Of a DNA stretch of 64,000 bases, positions 42,643 through 52,716 are shown piece by piece; the stretch's first letter is position 1, and each line of letters starts with the position of its first letter. A model generated the notes under the pieces. It did not search any database and was not told the DNA's origin. It saw only the letters and a list, made by a program, of their open reading frames with translations. A program made the position numbers and the translations under genes. This DNA comes from Rhodanobacteraceae bacterium (lineage in GTDB: Bacteria > Pseudomonadota > Gammaproteobacteria > Xanthomonadales > SZUA-5), in assembly GCA_016717705.1 (NCBI GenBank), contig JADKFD010000036.1:1-64000 (forward strand). The letters run 5' to 3'.

Positions 42643-43680
42643 TCAATGCACGTTTGAACCAAAGTGCGCGCGGCAACCGCGATCCACCCACAAGCCACGG
42701 CGCGGCGTGTATCCCCAGGTCACGCCTTCGATGCAGGATTGACGCGAATACTGTTCGATCAGCACTGGCGTCCCGAAACGGGCATTCCAGCTGCACAGGG
42801 CATAGGCCCCGTCGAGACTTGCGCAGTCCATGGTGAAGCCGTCGTAATCGTCGGCGTCATAAAAACCGCCGCTCGGGCGATAGGCCTCGGCGAACACGCC
42901 GCCGCAACCGCGATCGACCCAGATCACACCCGGCTTCTGACCCCAGGTGCGGCCTTCCACACACAGACTGCTGCGCGGAACCTGGCGCAGCAATTCAACC
43001 TGGCCGCGGAAGGCCACGTTGCATTCGCGATAGCCACGCACGCTCTGACAGGTGACTTCCGGAAGCTGACCGACCACCGGTGCCGATTCGATGAAGCGCG
43101 CACGGCAACCGCCGTGAACCCAGACCATGCCCGGGCGATGGCCCCAGTTGCTGCCTTCAACGCAGCGGGTCGACGACAGTTGGCGCTCGATCACCGGAAC
43201 ATTGCGAAAACCGGTCGCACATTCGCGATAGCGACCATCATTGGACTCGCAGGCGACGATCTGTCCACGCCCGGGGGGCTGATTGGTCCAACCCGGCGTG
43301 GTCCACCGCACCGGGGGCGGCGGCGGCGAGGGCGTGCCCGCATAGGTGTTGCCATCGACTCGATCGCGCAGCGATTGCGTCATGTCGTCTGTGATCTGCG
43401 CATAGGTCCAGCCACGCGGAATCTGTTCCAGGTAGAACTCCAGCTGGTCTTCCGGCAACGGACGGCCACCGGACAATTCGGCGAATTGCGCCTCCAGCAC
43501 GCGCACCTGCTCCGGCTGCGTCAACTTGCGCAAGTCCTCAGGCGCGTACTTTGCGTTCGGCTCCTGAACCGCGGGCGTCTTGCCACTGGGTGTCTGCGCA
43601 AAGGCCAGGGGCATCGATGCAAACGTCAGTAACAGCAATGCGAGCGTGCTTGCCTTCAAAACGGTCGCTGCAAATCTCAT
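42643..43680 (-). CDS. Secreted DUF3011-repeat protein
   Basis: A 345-residue protein with GGAG 8 bases before its ATG. Signal peptide (ASTLALLLLTFASMPLAFAQ), a helical region (LRKLTQPEQVRVLEAQFAEL) and a Pro-rich linker come first. Three DUF3011 units follow, each with a Cys-containing start (CESNDGRYREC, CQSVRGYREC, CASLDGAYALC) and an end such as CVEGSNWGHRPGMVWVHGGC. DUF3011 is found mainly in Xanthomonadaceae-type bacteria; function unknown, with conserved Cys probably in disulphides. It is inserted on the opposite strand inside the electron-transfer cluster and may be unrelated to it. Confidence 0.85.
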   Translation of the reverse strand: MRFAATVLKASTLALLLLTFASMPLAFAQTPSGKTPAVQEPNAKYAPEDLRKLTQPEQVRVLEAQFAELSGGRPLPEDQLEFYLEQIPRGWTYAQITDDMTQSLRDRVDGNTYAGTPSPPPPPVRWTTPGWTNQPPGRGQIVACESNDGRYRECATGFRNVPVIERQLSSTRCVEGSNWGHRPGMVWVHGGCRARFIESAPVVGQLPEVTCQSVRGYRECNVAFRGQVELLRQVPRSSLCVEGRTWGQKPGVIWVDRGCGGVFAEAYRPSGGFYDADDYDGFTMDCASLDGAYALCSWNARFGTPVLIEQYSRQSCIEGVTWGYTPRRGLWVDRGCRAHFGSNVH

Positions 43681-44007
43681 GTCACGTCTCCAGGGACTGC
43701 GCTCGGCGAACAGCCGCGCGGGAAACTCATGTTAGCGCGGGTCCTGAGCCACGGTATGTGCGGCAGCAAACGCAGTTGGTTGCGCGACAGCTTGGGAAAT
43801 CGGAAGCCCTCCCCCGGCGAATCTGTAGTGCGTTCCACGGCATTGCCCGCAGGGATCTGGAGATCGCCGCCGCTGAAGGCAAAAGCGTATTGATTGAATT
43901 GATATCCTCAGTCCACGCAAACGACGTGAATCCGAGGTTATGATCTGGACGCCGCGCATGACTCCGGGGGGAGCCATCGGCGCATAGAACTTCTGGGAGG
44001 GTGCACG

Positions 44008-46053
44008 ATGGCTTTCAGACGCATGCACGGCTTGGCGTTGGGGATTGCAGTTGCCCTGCTCGCCGGGTGCGGAGGTGGCAGTGGCCGCGACACGACCGGC
44101 ACGGCGCCGCCGCCCAACGCCCCATCCGAGGGTTGCACCGGCAGTTGCGCTGGAGCGGAATCGCGCCTGACCGTCGCCGACGTGCAGACGGTGATCGCGC
44201 AGGCCGTGGCCGAAGCCCAGGCCAACAACCTGCCCGCCACCATCGCGGTGGTCGACCGTGTCGGCAATGTGCTCGGTGTCTATCGGATGACCAACGCACA
44301 GCCCACGGTTGCGATTCACTCCGAGCGCGATGTCGCCGGTGGTCTCGAAGACCTGATCGTGCCGTCGGAGCTCGCCGCGATTGCCAAGGCGATGACCGGC
44401 GCCTACCTGTCGAGCGAAGGCAACGCTTTCACCACCCGGACAGCCAGCCAGATCGTCCAGCAGGCCTTCAATCCGGGCGAGAGCAATGCGCCTTCAGGAC
44501 CGTTGTTCGGCGTGCAGTTCTCGCAACTGCCCTGTTCCGACTTCATGACCCGGTTCCAGACCGGACAAGCGGCCGGCCCCGGCCCGCGGCGCTCGCCGCT
44601 CGGACTGTCGGCGGACCCGGGCGGTTTTCCGCTGTACAAGAATGGTGTTCCGGTCGGCGGCATCGGCGTTGCCGCTGACCCCGACTACACCCTGGACGCA
44701 CGCATCTTCGATCGCGACCGCGACGTCGACGAGATGATCGCGCTTGCCGGTACCTTCAACTTTGGCGCGCCAGTCAACCGCCGCGCCGACGCGATCACCG
44801 CCGATGGCAAGACCTTCCGCTACAGCGACGTCGAATTCGCCGATCTGGCGCGCACACCGGGCAATGCGCCGGCGCTCACCGCGACAATGGGCGCATTCAT
44901 TAAGGTGCCGGCCTATGCCGACGCGATTCCGCGCGAAGGCACCGCGTTTGGCACGGCCCTGTCGGGTATCCGCGCGGCCGGCAGCGAACTGTCGGACCTC
45001 GACGCCTTCATCGTGGTCGATGCCGCCAACCAGAATCGCTATCCGGCGCGCGCCGGCACCGATGGCAGCGGCGCGCTGAGCGCCAACGAGGCACAGACCG
45101 TGCTGCGCGAAGCGCTCAAGGTCGCCAACCGCGCCCGCGCGCAGATTCGCCAGCCGTTTGGAACGCAGGCGCGCGTCAGTGTTTCGGTCGTGGACACCAA
45201 CGGCGCGGTGCTGGCACTGGCGCGCACCCGCGATGCGCCGGTGTTCGGCCTCGATGTTTCCCTGCAGAAAGCGCGTTCGGCGATGTTCTTTTCCAATGCC
45301 AACGCGGCGGCGGGACTGAACAGCCTGCCGAATCCAAGCTATTTCGGCGACACGGTGAACCTCGGTGCGACCCCGCCGGAAGTGCGCTTGCGCACCGTCG
45401 GCACGGGCACTCTGAGCACGACGGTGGCGCGCACCCGCGAGTTCCTCGGTTCAGCCACGGCGCTCGCCGACGGCGCCATCGCATTCAGCGACCGTGCGAT
45501 CGGCAATCTGGCACGGCCGTACTATCCGGACGGCATCACCGGCCAAGCGGCGGGCCCGTTCAGCAACGAATTCAATTCCTGGAGCCCATTCGACGTCGGG
45601 CTGCAACTGGACCTGGCCTACAGCCAGATCGCGCTGCACGTAGCCCACTATCTCAATCAGGCTGGACTTGCGCTGTACCTGGATGGGCAACTGCTGGCGC
45701 CACCGCCTTCGACCCAGAATCCGGTTCCGCTGCCCGATATCGGCTTCAACTGCACCGGGTTGCCCAGCCTCGCCAATGGCATCCAGATCTTTCCCGGCGC
45801 GGTGCCGATCTACCGCGGCGATCGCCTGGTCGGTGCGATCGGCGTTTCCGGCGACGGCGTCGATCAGGACGACATGGTGTCCTTCCTCGGTTTGCACAAC
45901 GCCAGCGTTGCGCTGAACGGTGCCATCGGCCATGCGCCGACGACGCGTCGAGCCGATCTGCAGGTCCCACGCGGTGCGCGACTGCGTTATGTGCAATGTC
46001 CGCAGGCGCCTTTCATCGACTCCACCGAACAGAACGTGTGCGAGGGCAAGTGA
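44008..46053 (+). CDS. Lipoprotein with two GlcG/HbpS-type domains
   Basis: A 681-residue protein with GGAGGG before its ATG. The lipobox LLAGC (ALGIAVALLAGCGGG) predicts a lipid-anchored protein. Two GlcG/HbpS (DUF336) domains are visible: LTVADVQTVIAQAVAEAQANN with ATIAVVDRVGNVLGVYRM, and LSANEAQTVLREALKVANRA with VSVSVVDTNGAVLALART. HbpS proteins bind haem, and GlcG-type domains occur next to cytochromes. The next gene, an outer-membrane barrel, starts one base after its stop. A haem-binding or cofactor-handling role at the outer membrane is plausible. The 327-base gap upstream (43681-44007) is shared with the divergent DUF3011 gene; I see no clear promoter in it. Confidence 0.8.
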   Translation: MAFRRMHGLALGIAVALLAGCGGGSGRDTTGTAPPPNAPSEGCTGSCAGAESRLTVADVQTVIAQAVAEAQANNLPATIAVVDRVGNVLGVYRMTNAQPTVAIHSERDVAGGLEDLIVPSELAAIAKAMTGAYLSSEGNAFTTRTASQIVQQAFNPGESNAPSGPLFGVQFSQLPCSDFMTRFQTGQAAGPGPRRSPLGLSADPGGFPLYKNGVPVGGIGVAADPDYTLDARIFDRDRDVDEMIALAGTFNFGAPVNRRADAITADGKTFRYSDVEFADLARTPGNAPALTATMGAFIKVPAYADAIPREGTAFGTALSGIRAAGSELSDLDAFIVVDAANQNRYPARAGTDGSGALSANEAQTVLREALKVANRARAQIRQPFGTQARVSVSVVDTNGAVLALARTRDAPVFGLDVSLQKARSAMFFSNANAAAGLNSLPNPSYFGDTVNLGATPPEVRLRTVGTGTLSTTVARTREFLGSATALADGAIAFSDRAIGNLARPYYPDGITGQAAGPFSNEFNSWSPFDVGLQLDLAYSQIALHVAHYLNQAGLALYLDGQLLAPPPSTQNPVPLPDIGFNCTGLPSLANGIQIFPGAVPIYRGDRLVGAIGVSGDGVDQDDMVSFLGLHNASVALNGAIGHAPTTRRADLQVPRGARLRYVQCPQAPFIDSTEQNVCEGK

Positions 46054-46054
46054 C

Positions 46055-47848
46055 ATGAGCCTCTGTCTCTCCGCCGCTTTGGCCGCGCTGATGTGCCCGG
46101 CCGCCCTGCCCGCCAATTCGATGTCCAGCGTGCAGCCGATGATCGGCCATTCGCTGCCGGCCTATCTGTACGATCCGGACCAGTCGAGCGTCGTGCGCCG
46201 GCGTCCGGGCCATCCAGCGCCCGGACCGCGCACCCGACCCGACCAGAATCCGGGCAACGCCGACCCGGCGCCGATCGACGCGGTCGGTGAATTCGTCCCG
46301 GTGCCCGATCGCTGGCGCCTGATGGAGGCGCTCGGCTTCAAGCACCCGTGGTACGACCCGTACAACCAGAATATCTGGAAGGGCGACAAGCCGATCAACG
46401 AGGATGAGTGGTTCCTCAGTCTGCTGGCAGTGTCCGATACGCTGCTCGAACCGCGCTCGCTGCCGACGCCGGTGGGTGCGCAGTCGAGCGCCAATCCAGG
46501 CGCCGTGGACATTTTCTCCGGCTTCGATCAGACCATTTTGTCGCAGACAGTGCTCGCGGGTCTGGTCTATTACAAGGGCAATACCACCTTCAAGCCGCCC
46601 GAATACGAGTACCGCCTGACGCTGGCGTTGAACTACAACCGCGTCGAAGTCGACGATGTGCGCGCGCTCACCATCGATCCGCGCAAGGGCACGGTGCGCG
46701 ACGACGGCTTCATCGCGGTGCAGGAAGTTTTCGCCGACTTCCATTTGCGCGATGTTTCGCCGCGCTATGACTTCGATGCGATCCGCTTCGGCATTCAGCC
46801 CTTCTCCAGCGATTTCCGCGGCTTTCTGTTCCAGGATCTGCAGTTCGGCGTGCGCCTGTTCGGCAACCGCGACAACAACCACCGCCAATACAACCTGGCG
46901 TGGTTCCGCCGCGTCGAGAAGGACTTGAATTCCGGTCTCAACGACGTCGCCGAGGGATTGCGCGACGACGATGTGTTCATCGCCAACTACTACTGGCAGG
47001 ACCTGTTCGGACTGCTCGGTTTCACCTCGCAGGCAGTCGTGGCCTACAACCGCAATCGCGAGGACGAACTGTTCTTCGATTCCAATGGCTTCATCCAGCG
47101 ACCATCCTCGATCGGCACCGAGCGTACCCGCGAATACGATGCGGTCTACATCGGCTACAACGGCGATGGCCACATCGGCCGCTTCAATCTATCGACCTCC
47201 GCCACCTACGTCTTCGGCGACAACGACAACACCTTCACCGGCGAGAACAGCGATATCGCCGCCGGCTTCTTTGCCGCCGAACTGTCGCGCGACTTCGACT
47301 GGATTCGCCCGCGCCTGTCGATCGCCTACGCCAGCGGCGACGACGATCCTTTCGACGACAAGAGCAACGGTTACGACGCGATCTTCGAAAACCCGATCTT
47401 CGCCGGCGCCGACACCAGCTACTGGATCCGCCAGAACATCCCGCTGATCGGTGGCGGTGGCGTCGCCCTCTCCGGGCGCAACGGGTTGCTGCCGTCGCTG
47501 CGCCCGTCCAAGGAACAGGGACAGTCGAATTTCGAGAATCCGGGCCTGCACCTGATTGGCATTGGCGCCGATTTCGACATCACGCCGGAATCGCGGGTGT
47601 CCTTCAACCTCAACCAGCTGTGGTTCGACGACACCGCGGTGCTCGAAGTGGCGCGCAACCAGGCACCGATCGACAAGGAGATCGGCACCGACCTGTCGGT
47701 GGCCTGGATCTGGCGCCCGTTCATGAGCCAGAACGTCGTCGTGCGACTGTCCGGCGCCCTGCTCGAACCCGGCAGCGGCCTCGAAGACCTCTACGGCGAA
47801 CGCGACCCGTTCTACACCGTGTTGGGCAATGTGATTCTGACGTACTGA
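46055..47848 (+). CDS. Outer-membrane beta-barrel protein of the cytochrome cluster
   Basis: A 597-residue protein starting one base after the lipoprotein stop. A short N-terminal signal (SLCLSAALAALMCPAALPA) is followed by about 90 soluble residues and alternating amphipathic strands typical of barrels (YEYRLTLALNYNRVEVDD, AIRFGIQPFSSDFRG, FNLSTSATYVFGDNDN). The last strand is FYTVLGNVILTY, ending in Tyr with the hydrophobic pattern of a Bam signal. It is about the size of MtrB/PioB-type porins, but I see no C-x-x-C and cannot assign it to that family. The secreted decaheme gene follows by 7 bases, so it may be the barrel of an electron conduit. Confidence 0.75.
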   Translation: MSLCLSAALAALMCPAALPANSMSSVQPMIGHSLPAYLYDPDQSSVVRRRPGHPAPGPRTRPDQNPGNADPAPIDAVGEFVPVPDRWRLMEALGFKHPWYDPYNQNIWKGDKPINEDEWFLSLLAVSDTLLEPRSLPTPVGAQSSANPGAVDIFSGFDQTILSQTVLAGLVYYKGNTTFKPPEYEYRLTLALNYNRVEVDDVRALTIDPRKGTVRDDGFIAVQEVFADFHLRDVSPRYDFDAIRFGIQPFSSDFRGFLFQDLQFGVRLFGNRDNNHRQYNLAWFRRVEKDLNSGLNDVAEGLRDDDVFIANYYWQDLFGLLGFTSQAVVAYNRNREDELFFDSNGFIQRPSSIGTERTREYDAVYIGYNGDGHIGRFNLSTSATYVFGDNDNTFTGENSDIAAGFFAAELSRDFDWIRPRLSIAYASGDDDPFDDKSNGYDAIFENPIFAGADTSYWIRQNIPLIGGGGVALSGRNGLLPSLRPSKEQGQSNFENPGLHLIGIGADFDITPESRVSFNLNQLWFDDTAVLEVARNQAPIDKEIGTDLSVAWIWRPFMSQNVVVRLSGALLEPGSGLEDLYGERDPFYTVLGNVILTY

Positions 47849-47855
47849 GGCGCTC

Positions 47856-50800
47856 ATGAAGCTCACGACGATTTCCGCATTGCTGGCGCTGGTGATCGGA
47901 GCGACCAGCCTGTCGCAGGTGGCTCTTGCCTCGGGCGGCGAAACGCCGGTGGACCGCGTCTACACCAAGGCGCCGGATGCCCCGAAGAACCAGACCTGGG
48001 CGCAGGCCGACGCCAAGAGCGCCGGCTGCATGAGCTGCCACAATCCGATCGACCAGAAATCCATGCACGCCTCGGAAGCGGTGGTGCTGGGCTGCGTCGA
48101 CTGCCACGGCGGCGATCCGACAATCCACGGGCCCAAAGACGGGAACGGGCACGTCGCCAGCGCCCCGGGACATGGCAACGAAGGCGAACACGGCCACGCG
48201 GCTGCCGCCTATGGCCCCGAGTACACGGCGGCGATGGAACAAGCACATGTGCTGCCGCGCTATCCGCACACCTGGCACTACCCGAGTTCGGCCAATCCCG
48301 AACGCAGCTACACGCTGTTGAATCGGGAAGCACCCGAGTTCACCCGCTTCGTCAACCCGAGCGATCTGCGCATCGCCCATGAGGCCTGCGGCGCCTGCCA
48401 CATGCCGATCATCGAGGCGCCAAGCGCTCGATCATGGCCACCAGCGCCATGCTCTGGGGTGGTGCTTCCTACAACAACGGGATTTTGCCCTACAAGCGCT
48501 ACATCCTCGGCGAAGGTTACGAGCGCGATGGCGAGGCCGCGATCATCAAGGCGCTGCAGCCAGTCACGCCGGACATGGCCGTTAAGGGCGCGCTGGAGCA
48601 ACTGGTGCCACTGCCGGCCTGGGAAGTGATTCCGCCGGGCGACGTCTTCCGCGTGTTCGAGCGCGGTGGCCGCAACATCAATACCACCTTCCCGGAAACC
48701 GGATTGCCGAACTCACTGGGCCAGATTCAGCGCCTTGAGGAACCCGGGCGCCCCGACTTCAAGCAATCCAATCGCGGCCCGGGTACCGGTCAGCGCATCG
48801 GCGTGCCGGTGATCAACATCACCAAGACCCGCCTCAATGATCCCAACATGTGGTTCATGGGCACCAACGACCAACCGGGCGACTTCCGCCAGTCCGGCTG
48901 CAGCGCCTGTCATGTGCCTTACGCCAATGATCGCGATCCGCGCCACTCCGGGCCCTACGCGCAGCACGGCCACATGGGCCTGAGCCAGCAGTCCGACCCG
49001 ACCATCCCGAAGGACCAGCCCGGACACCCGCTGAAGCACGCCTTCACGCGTTCGATCCCGACCAGCCAGTGCATGAACTGCCACATGCACCAGCCGAACA
49101 TGTTCATCAACACCTTCCTCGGCTACACCATGTGGGACTACGAGTCCGACGCGCCCTTCATGTGGCCGGAGAAGCAGCAGTACCCGAGCCACGACGAGAT
49201 GCGCAAGGCGCTCGACCGCAACCCGGAGGAAGCGGTGATCCGTGGCAAGTGGGCCGACCTGGAATTCGTCAAGGAAGTCTCGGCGCTGAATCCGCAGCTG
49301 AAGGACACCCAGTTCGCCGACTACCACGGCCATGGCTGGAACTTCCGCGCCATCTTCAAGCGTGACCGCAAGGGCAACCTGCTCGACGCCGAAGGCGCCA
49401 AGGTTTCCGACGACGACCCGAAGAAGTTCGAGAAAGCCGTGCACATGTCGAGCATCCACGTCGACCTCGGCTTCCATTGCGTCGACTGCCACTTCGCCCA
49501 GGACATGCACGGCAACGGCCATATCGTCGGCGAAGTCGCCCAGGGCGTCGAGATCCAGTGCAAGGACTGCCATGGCACGCCGGACGCCTATCCGAACCTG
49601 ATCACCTCAGGTCCGATGGCCAGCAAGCAAGGCCGCAACCTCGGCGACCTGCGCAATCCGGACGGCAAGAAGCGCTTCGAGTGGATCGACGGCAAACTGA
49701 TCCAGCGCTCGATCATGGAAAGCGGGCTGCAGTGGGAAATGTCGCTGGTCAAGGACGTCTCCGACAAGGCCAGCCCGGCCTACAACGCCAAGGCCGATCG
49801 CGCGCACACCATGCGCAAGGATCCGCTCAACCAGAGCTACGGATCAGACGTGCCGCCAGCGAGTACGCGCATGGCGAGGACAAGATGCTGTGCTTCAGCT
49901 GCCACACCAGCTGGACCACCAGCTGCGGCGGCTGCCATCTGCCGATCCAGGCCAACTGGAAGACCGAGCGCCATCATTTCGAAGGCGGCGAGACGCGCAA
50001 CTACGCGACCTACAACCCGCAGGTCGCGCGCGACGACGTGTTCATGCTGGCCAAGCATGGCGAGGCCAAGGGCTACAAGTACGCGCCGATGCGTTCGTCC
50101 AGCGCCCTGATCCTGTCGTCGACCAACTCCAACCGCGAGCGCATCTACATCCAGCAGCCGCCGATCGCGGCTTCCGGCTACAGCTCGCAGGCTCTGGCAC
50201 CGCACTATCCGCACACCGAGCGCCGCACCGAAACCAAGACCTGTACCGATTGTCATCTGTCCCAGGAAGGCGACAACAACGCCATCATGGCCCAGTTGCT
50301 CGGCCAGGGCACCAAGTTCATGGACTTCCTCGGCTTCAATGCCTGGGTCGGCGGCGAAGGCGAGATCAGCGCCGTGCGCGTCACCGAATGGGAAGAGCCG
50401 CAGGCGGTGGTCGGCAGCTATCTGCATCGCTATGCCTACCCCGACTGGTACAAGAAGCACGAGGACAACGGGCGCCAGCTGACCGAGGCCTACAAGCATT
50501 CCGCGGGCGTGGCCAACTGCATCCAGCTGCGCGGCGAGTACGTCTACGTGGCCGAAGGCAGCAAGGGCTTCCGGGTCTACGACGCGGCCAGCATCGCCAA
50601 CAAGGGCATCAGCGAACGCATCATCACCGCACCCTTCTCGCCGCTGGGCCACGACACCCACATCGACACCAAGAACGCCACTTGTGTCGTGCTGCCGACC
50701 ACGCAGCCGGTGCAGCCCTCGCGCAACGAGGGCGATCTGATGCGCAAGGTGAACCTGGAACAGCCGGCGCATCCGATCTACCGCTATGCGTTCATCAGTG

Positions 50801-51738
50801 ATGCCGAGGAAGGCCTGATCGTGGTCGACATCGACACGCTGCACGATGGCGAACCGCGCGACAATTTCCTCGAGCGCGCACTGACCTGGAACGAGAACGG
50901 CGTACTGACCGGCGCCCGCCATCTGACCATCGCCGGCTACTGGTTCTACTTTGCGACGCCCAAGGGCATCGTCGTGGTCAACATGAATGACCCGCTGAAG
51001 CCGCAATACGTGCGCACCGTGGATCTGCCGGATGTGCGCGGCAGCCAGCAGCAGTTCCGCTACCTGTTCGTGACCACCGGCCGCGGACTGGAGGTGGTCG
51101 ACATCACCCATCCGGACAAGGCCTATGTCGTGGCCGATGCCTACGTGCCGATCAAGGACGCACACAAGGTGCACGTCGCGCGCACATACGCCTACGTCGC
51201 CGCCGGAGCCGAGGGGCTGGTGATCGTCGACATCACCAAGCCGGTGAAGCCCGTGCTGTACCAGCGTTTCGACGGCGGCGGCGCCATCTCCGATTCGCGC
51301 GACGTCACGGTGGCCTCGACCAATGCCTCGCTGTATGCCTACATCGCCGACGGTCGCAACGGATTGCACGTGGTGCAACTGACCGGCCCGGACATCCAGC
51401 CGAAGTTCTACGGCTACAGCCCGGAACCGATGCCCAAGCTGATCGCCAGCTACGCCACCGGCAAGGCGGCACTGTCGCTGTCGGACGCCCTGGAACGCGA
51501 CCGCGCGGTCGATGAAACCGGCGGCCAGATCTCGGTACTTGGCCGCATCGGCGCACGTCCGTTGAACGAGGCCGAGCAGCGCGCTTTCTTCCTCGATACC
51601 AACGGCAACCCGTGGTTCGTCAGCGACAAGGTCGATGGTCCGCGTGGAATCACTTCGCCGGTGCTGCCGCGCAAGAACAACCGCACCTACGATCAGCAGC
51701 GGGCCGAGGCGGCAAAACCGGCTGGCTCGCCGCACTGA
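47856..51738 (+). CDS. Secreted decaheme cytochrome c with LVIVD propeller (two frameshifts)
   Basis: Signal peptide (LTTISALLALVIGATSLSQVALA), then ten C-x-x-C-H sites across three frames: CMSCH, CVDCH, CGACH | CSACH, CMNCH, CVDCH, CKDCH | CFSCH, CGGCH, CTDCH. The last 450 residues hold LVIVD-type repeats (AEEGLIVVDIDTL, TPKGIVVVNMNDPLKPQYV, TGRGLEVVDITHPDKAYVV and AEGLVIVDITKPVKPVLYQ), a beta-propeller. The frame changes near 48419 and near 49854; each is fixed by adding one G (CGGCC read as CGCC). The restored protein is about 1,294 residues. It is co-directional and 7 bases from the barrel gene, so it is probably the outer, surface-exposed cytochrome. Confidence 0.85.
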
Positions 51739-51880
51739 GGGCAGTTACGGTCAGGGCGCGCAAGGCGCCCTGACCGTCCGATTCGGGAGCAACCCGACGC
51801 CACGCCAGTTGCGGTGACGCAGCACCGTCGGAGTTCGGGTCGCACCTGGCGGTGCGCTTGATCGCGCAGCAAACCTGAGG

Positions 51881-52055
51881 GAGCGGGTTTATCCCGCGAT
51901 GCTTTGCTTCATTGTCGGGAGCGGGTCTATCCCGCGATCCCCTGCTTCATTGTGGGAGCGGGTTCATCCCGCGATGCTTTGTCCAAAGCTCGCGGGATAA
52001 ACCCGCTCCCACAACAGCAAAGCCAGAACTCGCGGAATCAGTCCGCTCCCACATC
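51881..52055. repeat. Cluster of REP-like GGGAGCGGGTTTATCCCGCGAT units
   Basis: Three direct copies (near 51881, 51919 and 51954) and two inverted copies (near 51991 and 52031) of a palindromic unit with core GAGCGGGTTTATCCCGCGAT, partly degenerate. It fills the gap after the decaheme gene together with about 140 bases of featureless sequence. The family resembles REP elements common between genes in Pseudomonas and Xanthomonas relatives. Confidence 0.85.
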
Positions 52056-52175
52056 GGAGTCAACCGATCAGGGCGTGGCCGATGCGCAGTTTCGAAACTG
52101 ACCAGCTGCCCGCGCATTGGCCGCCGACATCGGGCTAGCCTTGTGCTCTTCTGCCCTACTCGCCTGGAACAGCCG

Positions 52176-52580
52176 ATGTCGGAGCCTTTGCCGGGACCCT
52201 GGCCTAATCGGTTCCTGATCCTCGCCGGTGTCTTCGGCGCGATCGGCGTGGCCCTGGCTGCGATTGGCGCGCACGCGCTGGCCGACATCCTGGTCGGCAA
52301 GGCCGCGCTGCGCTTTGACACCGCTCTGCGCATGCACCTGACCCACGCCCCCGCCCTGCTCGCGCTCGCAGCGTCGGCGAAGTTGAGCGCGCCGCGCTGG
52401 TGGCTGGCCGCTTGCAGCTTGATGGGACTTGGCACCCTGGTCTTCTGTGGCGGCCTTTACCTGGCAGCGATGGGCGTCAGCACCCTGCTGCTGCCGATCG
52501 TCCCCGCCGGCGGAAGTGCGCTGATCGCGTCCTGGCTCGCCGCCGCAATCGGATTCGCACGCGGCGTGCGACCGGGATAA
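52176..52580 (+). CDS. DUF423 small membrane protein
   Basis: A 134-residue protein starting MSEPLPGPWPNRFLILAGVF; the frame is open upstream through the REP units but that part is not protein-like. Four hydrophobic helices are visible, the first with the family signature GVFGAIGVALAAIGAHAL, later MHLTHAPALLALA, LMGLGTLVFCGGLYLAAMG and IVPAGGSALIASWLAAAI. DUF423 (YgdD-like) proteins are small inner-membrane proteins of unknown role. Confidence 0.9.
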   Translation: MSEPLPGPWPNRFLILAGVFGAIGVALAAIGAHALADILVGKAALRFDTALRMHLTHAPALLALAASAKLSAPRWWLAACSLMGLGTLVFCGGLYLAAMGVSTLLLPIVPAGGSALIASWLAAAIGFARGVRPG

Positions 52581-52716
52581 CCGATCGGCACACCGCGTCC
52601 AGCAGCCGGGCTTGCTCGCATCTGGCCGCAAGCGAGTCGATTTGCCCACCAGCCTTGCCGACCTGCATAGGGTCGGACCGGTCGTGGCAGGCAGATCGCC
52701 GACGGCGAGTCGAACC

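Noticed and set aside
46055..47848. Naming the barrel MtrB or PioB
   Set aside because: Size and context fit, but I see no N-terminal C-x-x-C and no family-specific text, so only a generic barrel call is justified.
49837..51735. Minus-strand open frame of 632 codons
   Set aside because: Opposite the third part of the decaheme-LVIVD gene, whose haem sites and repeats are unmistakable.
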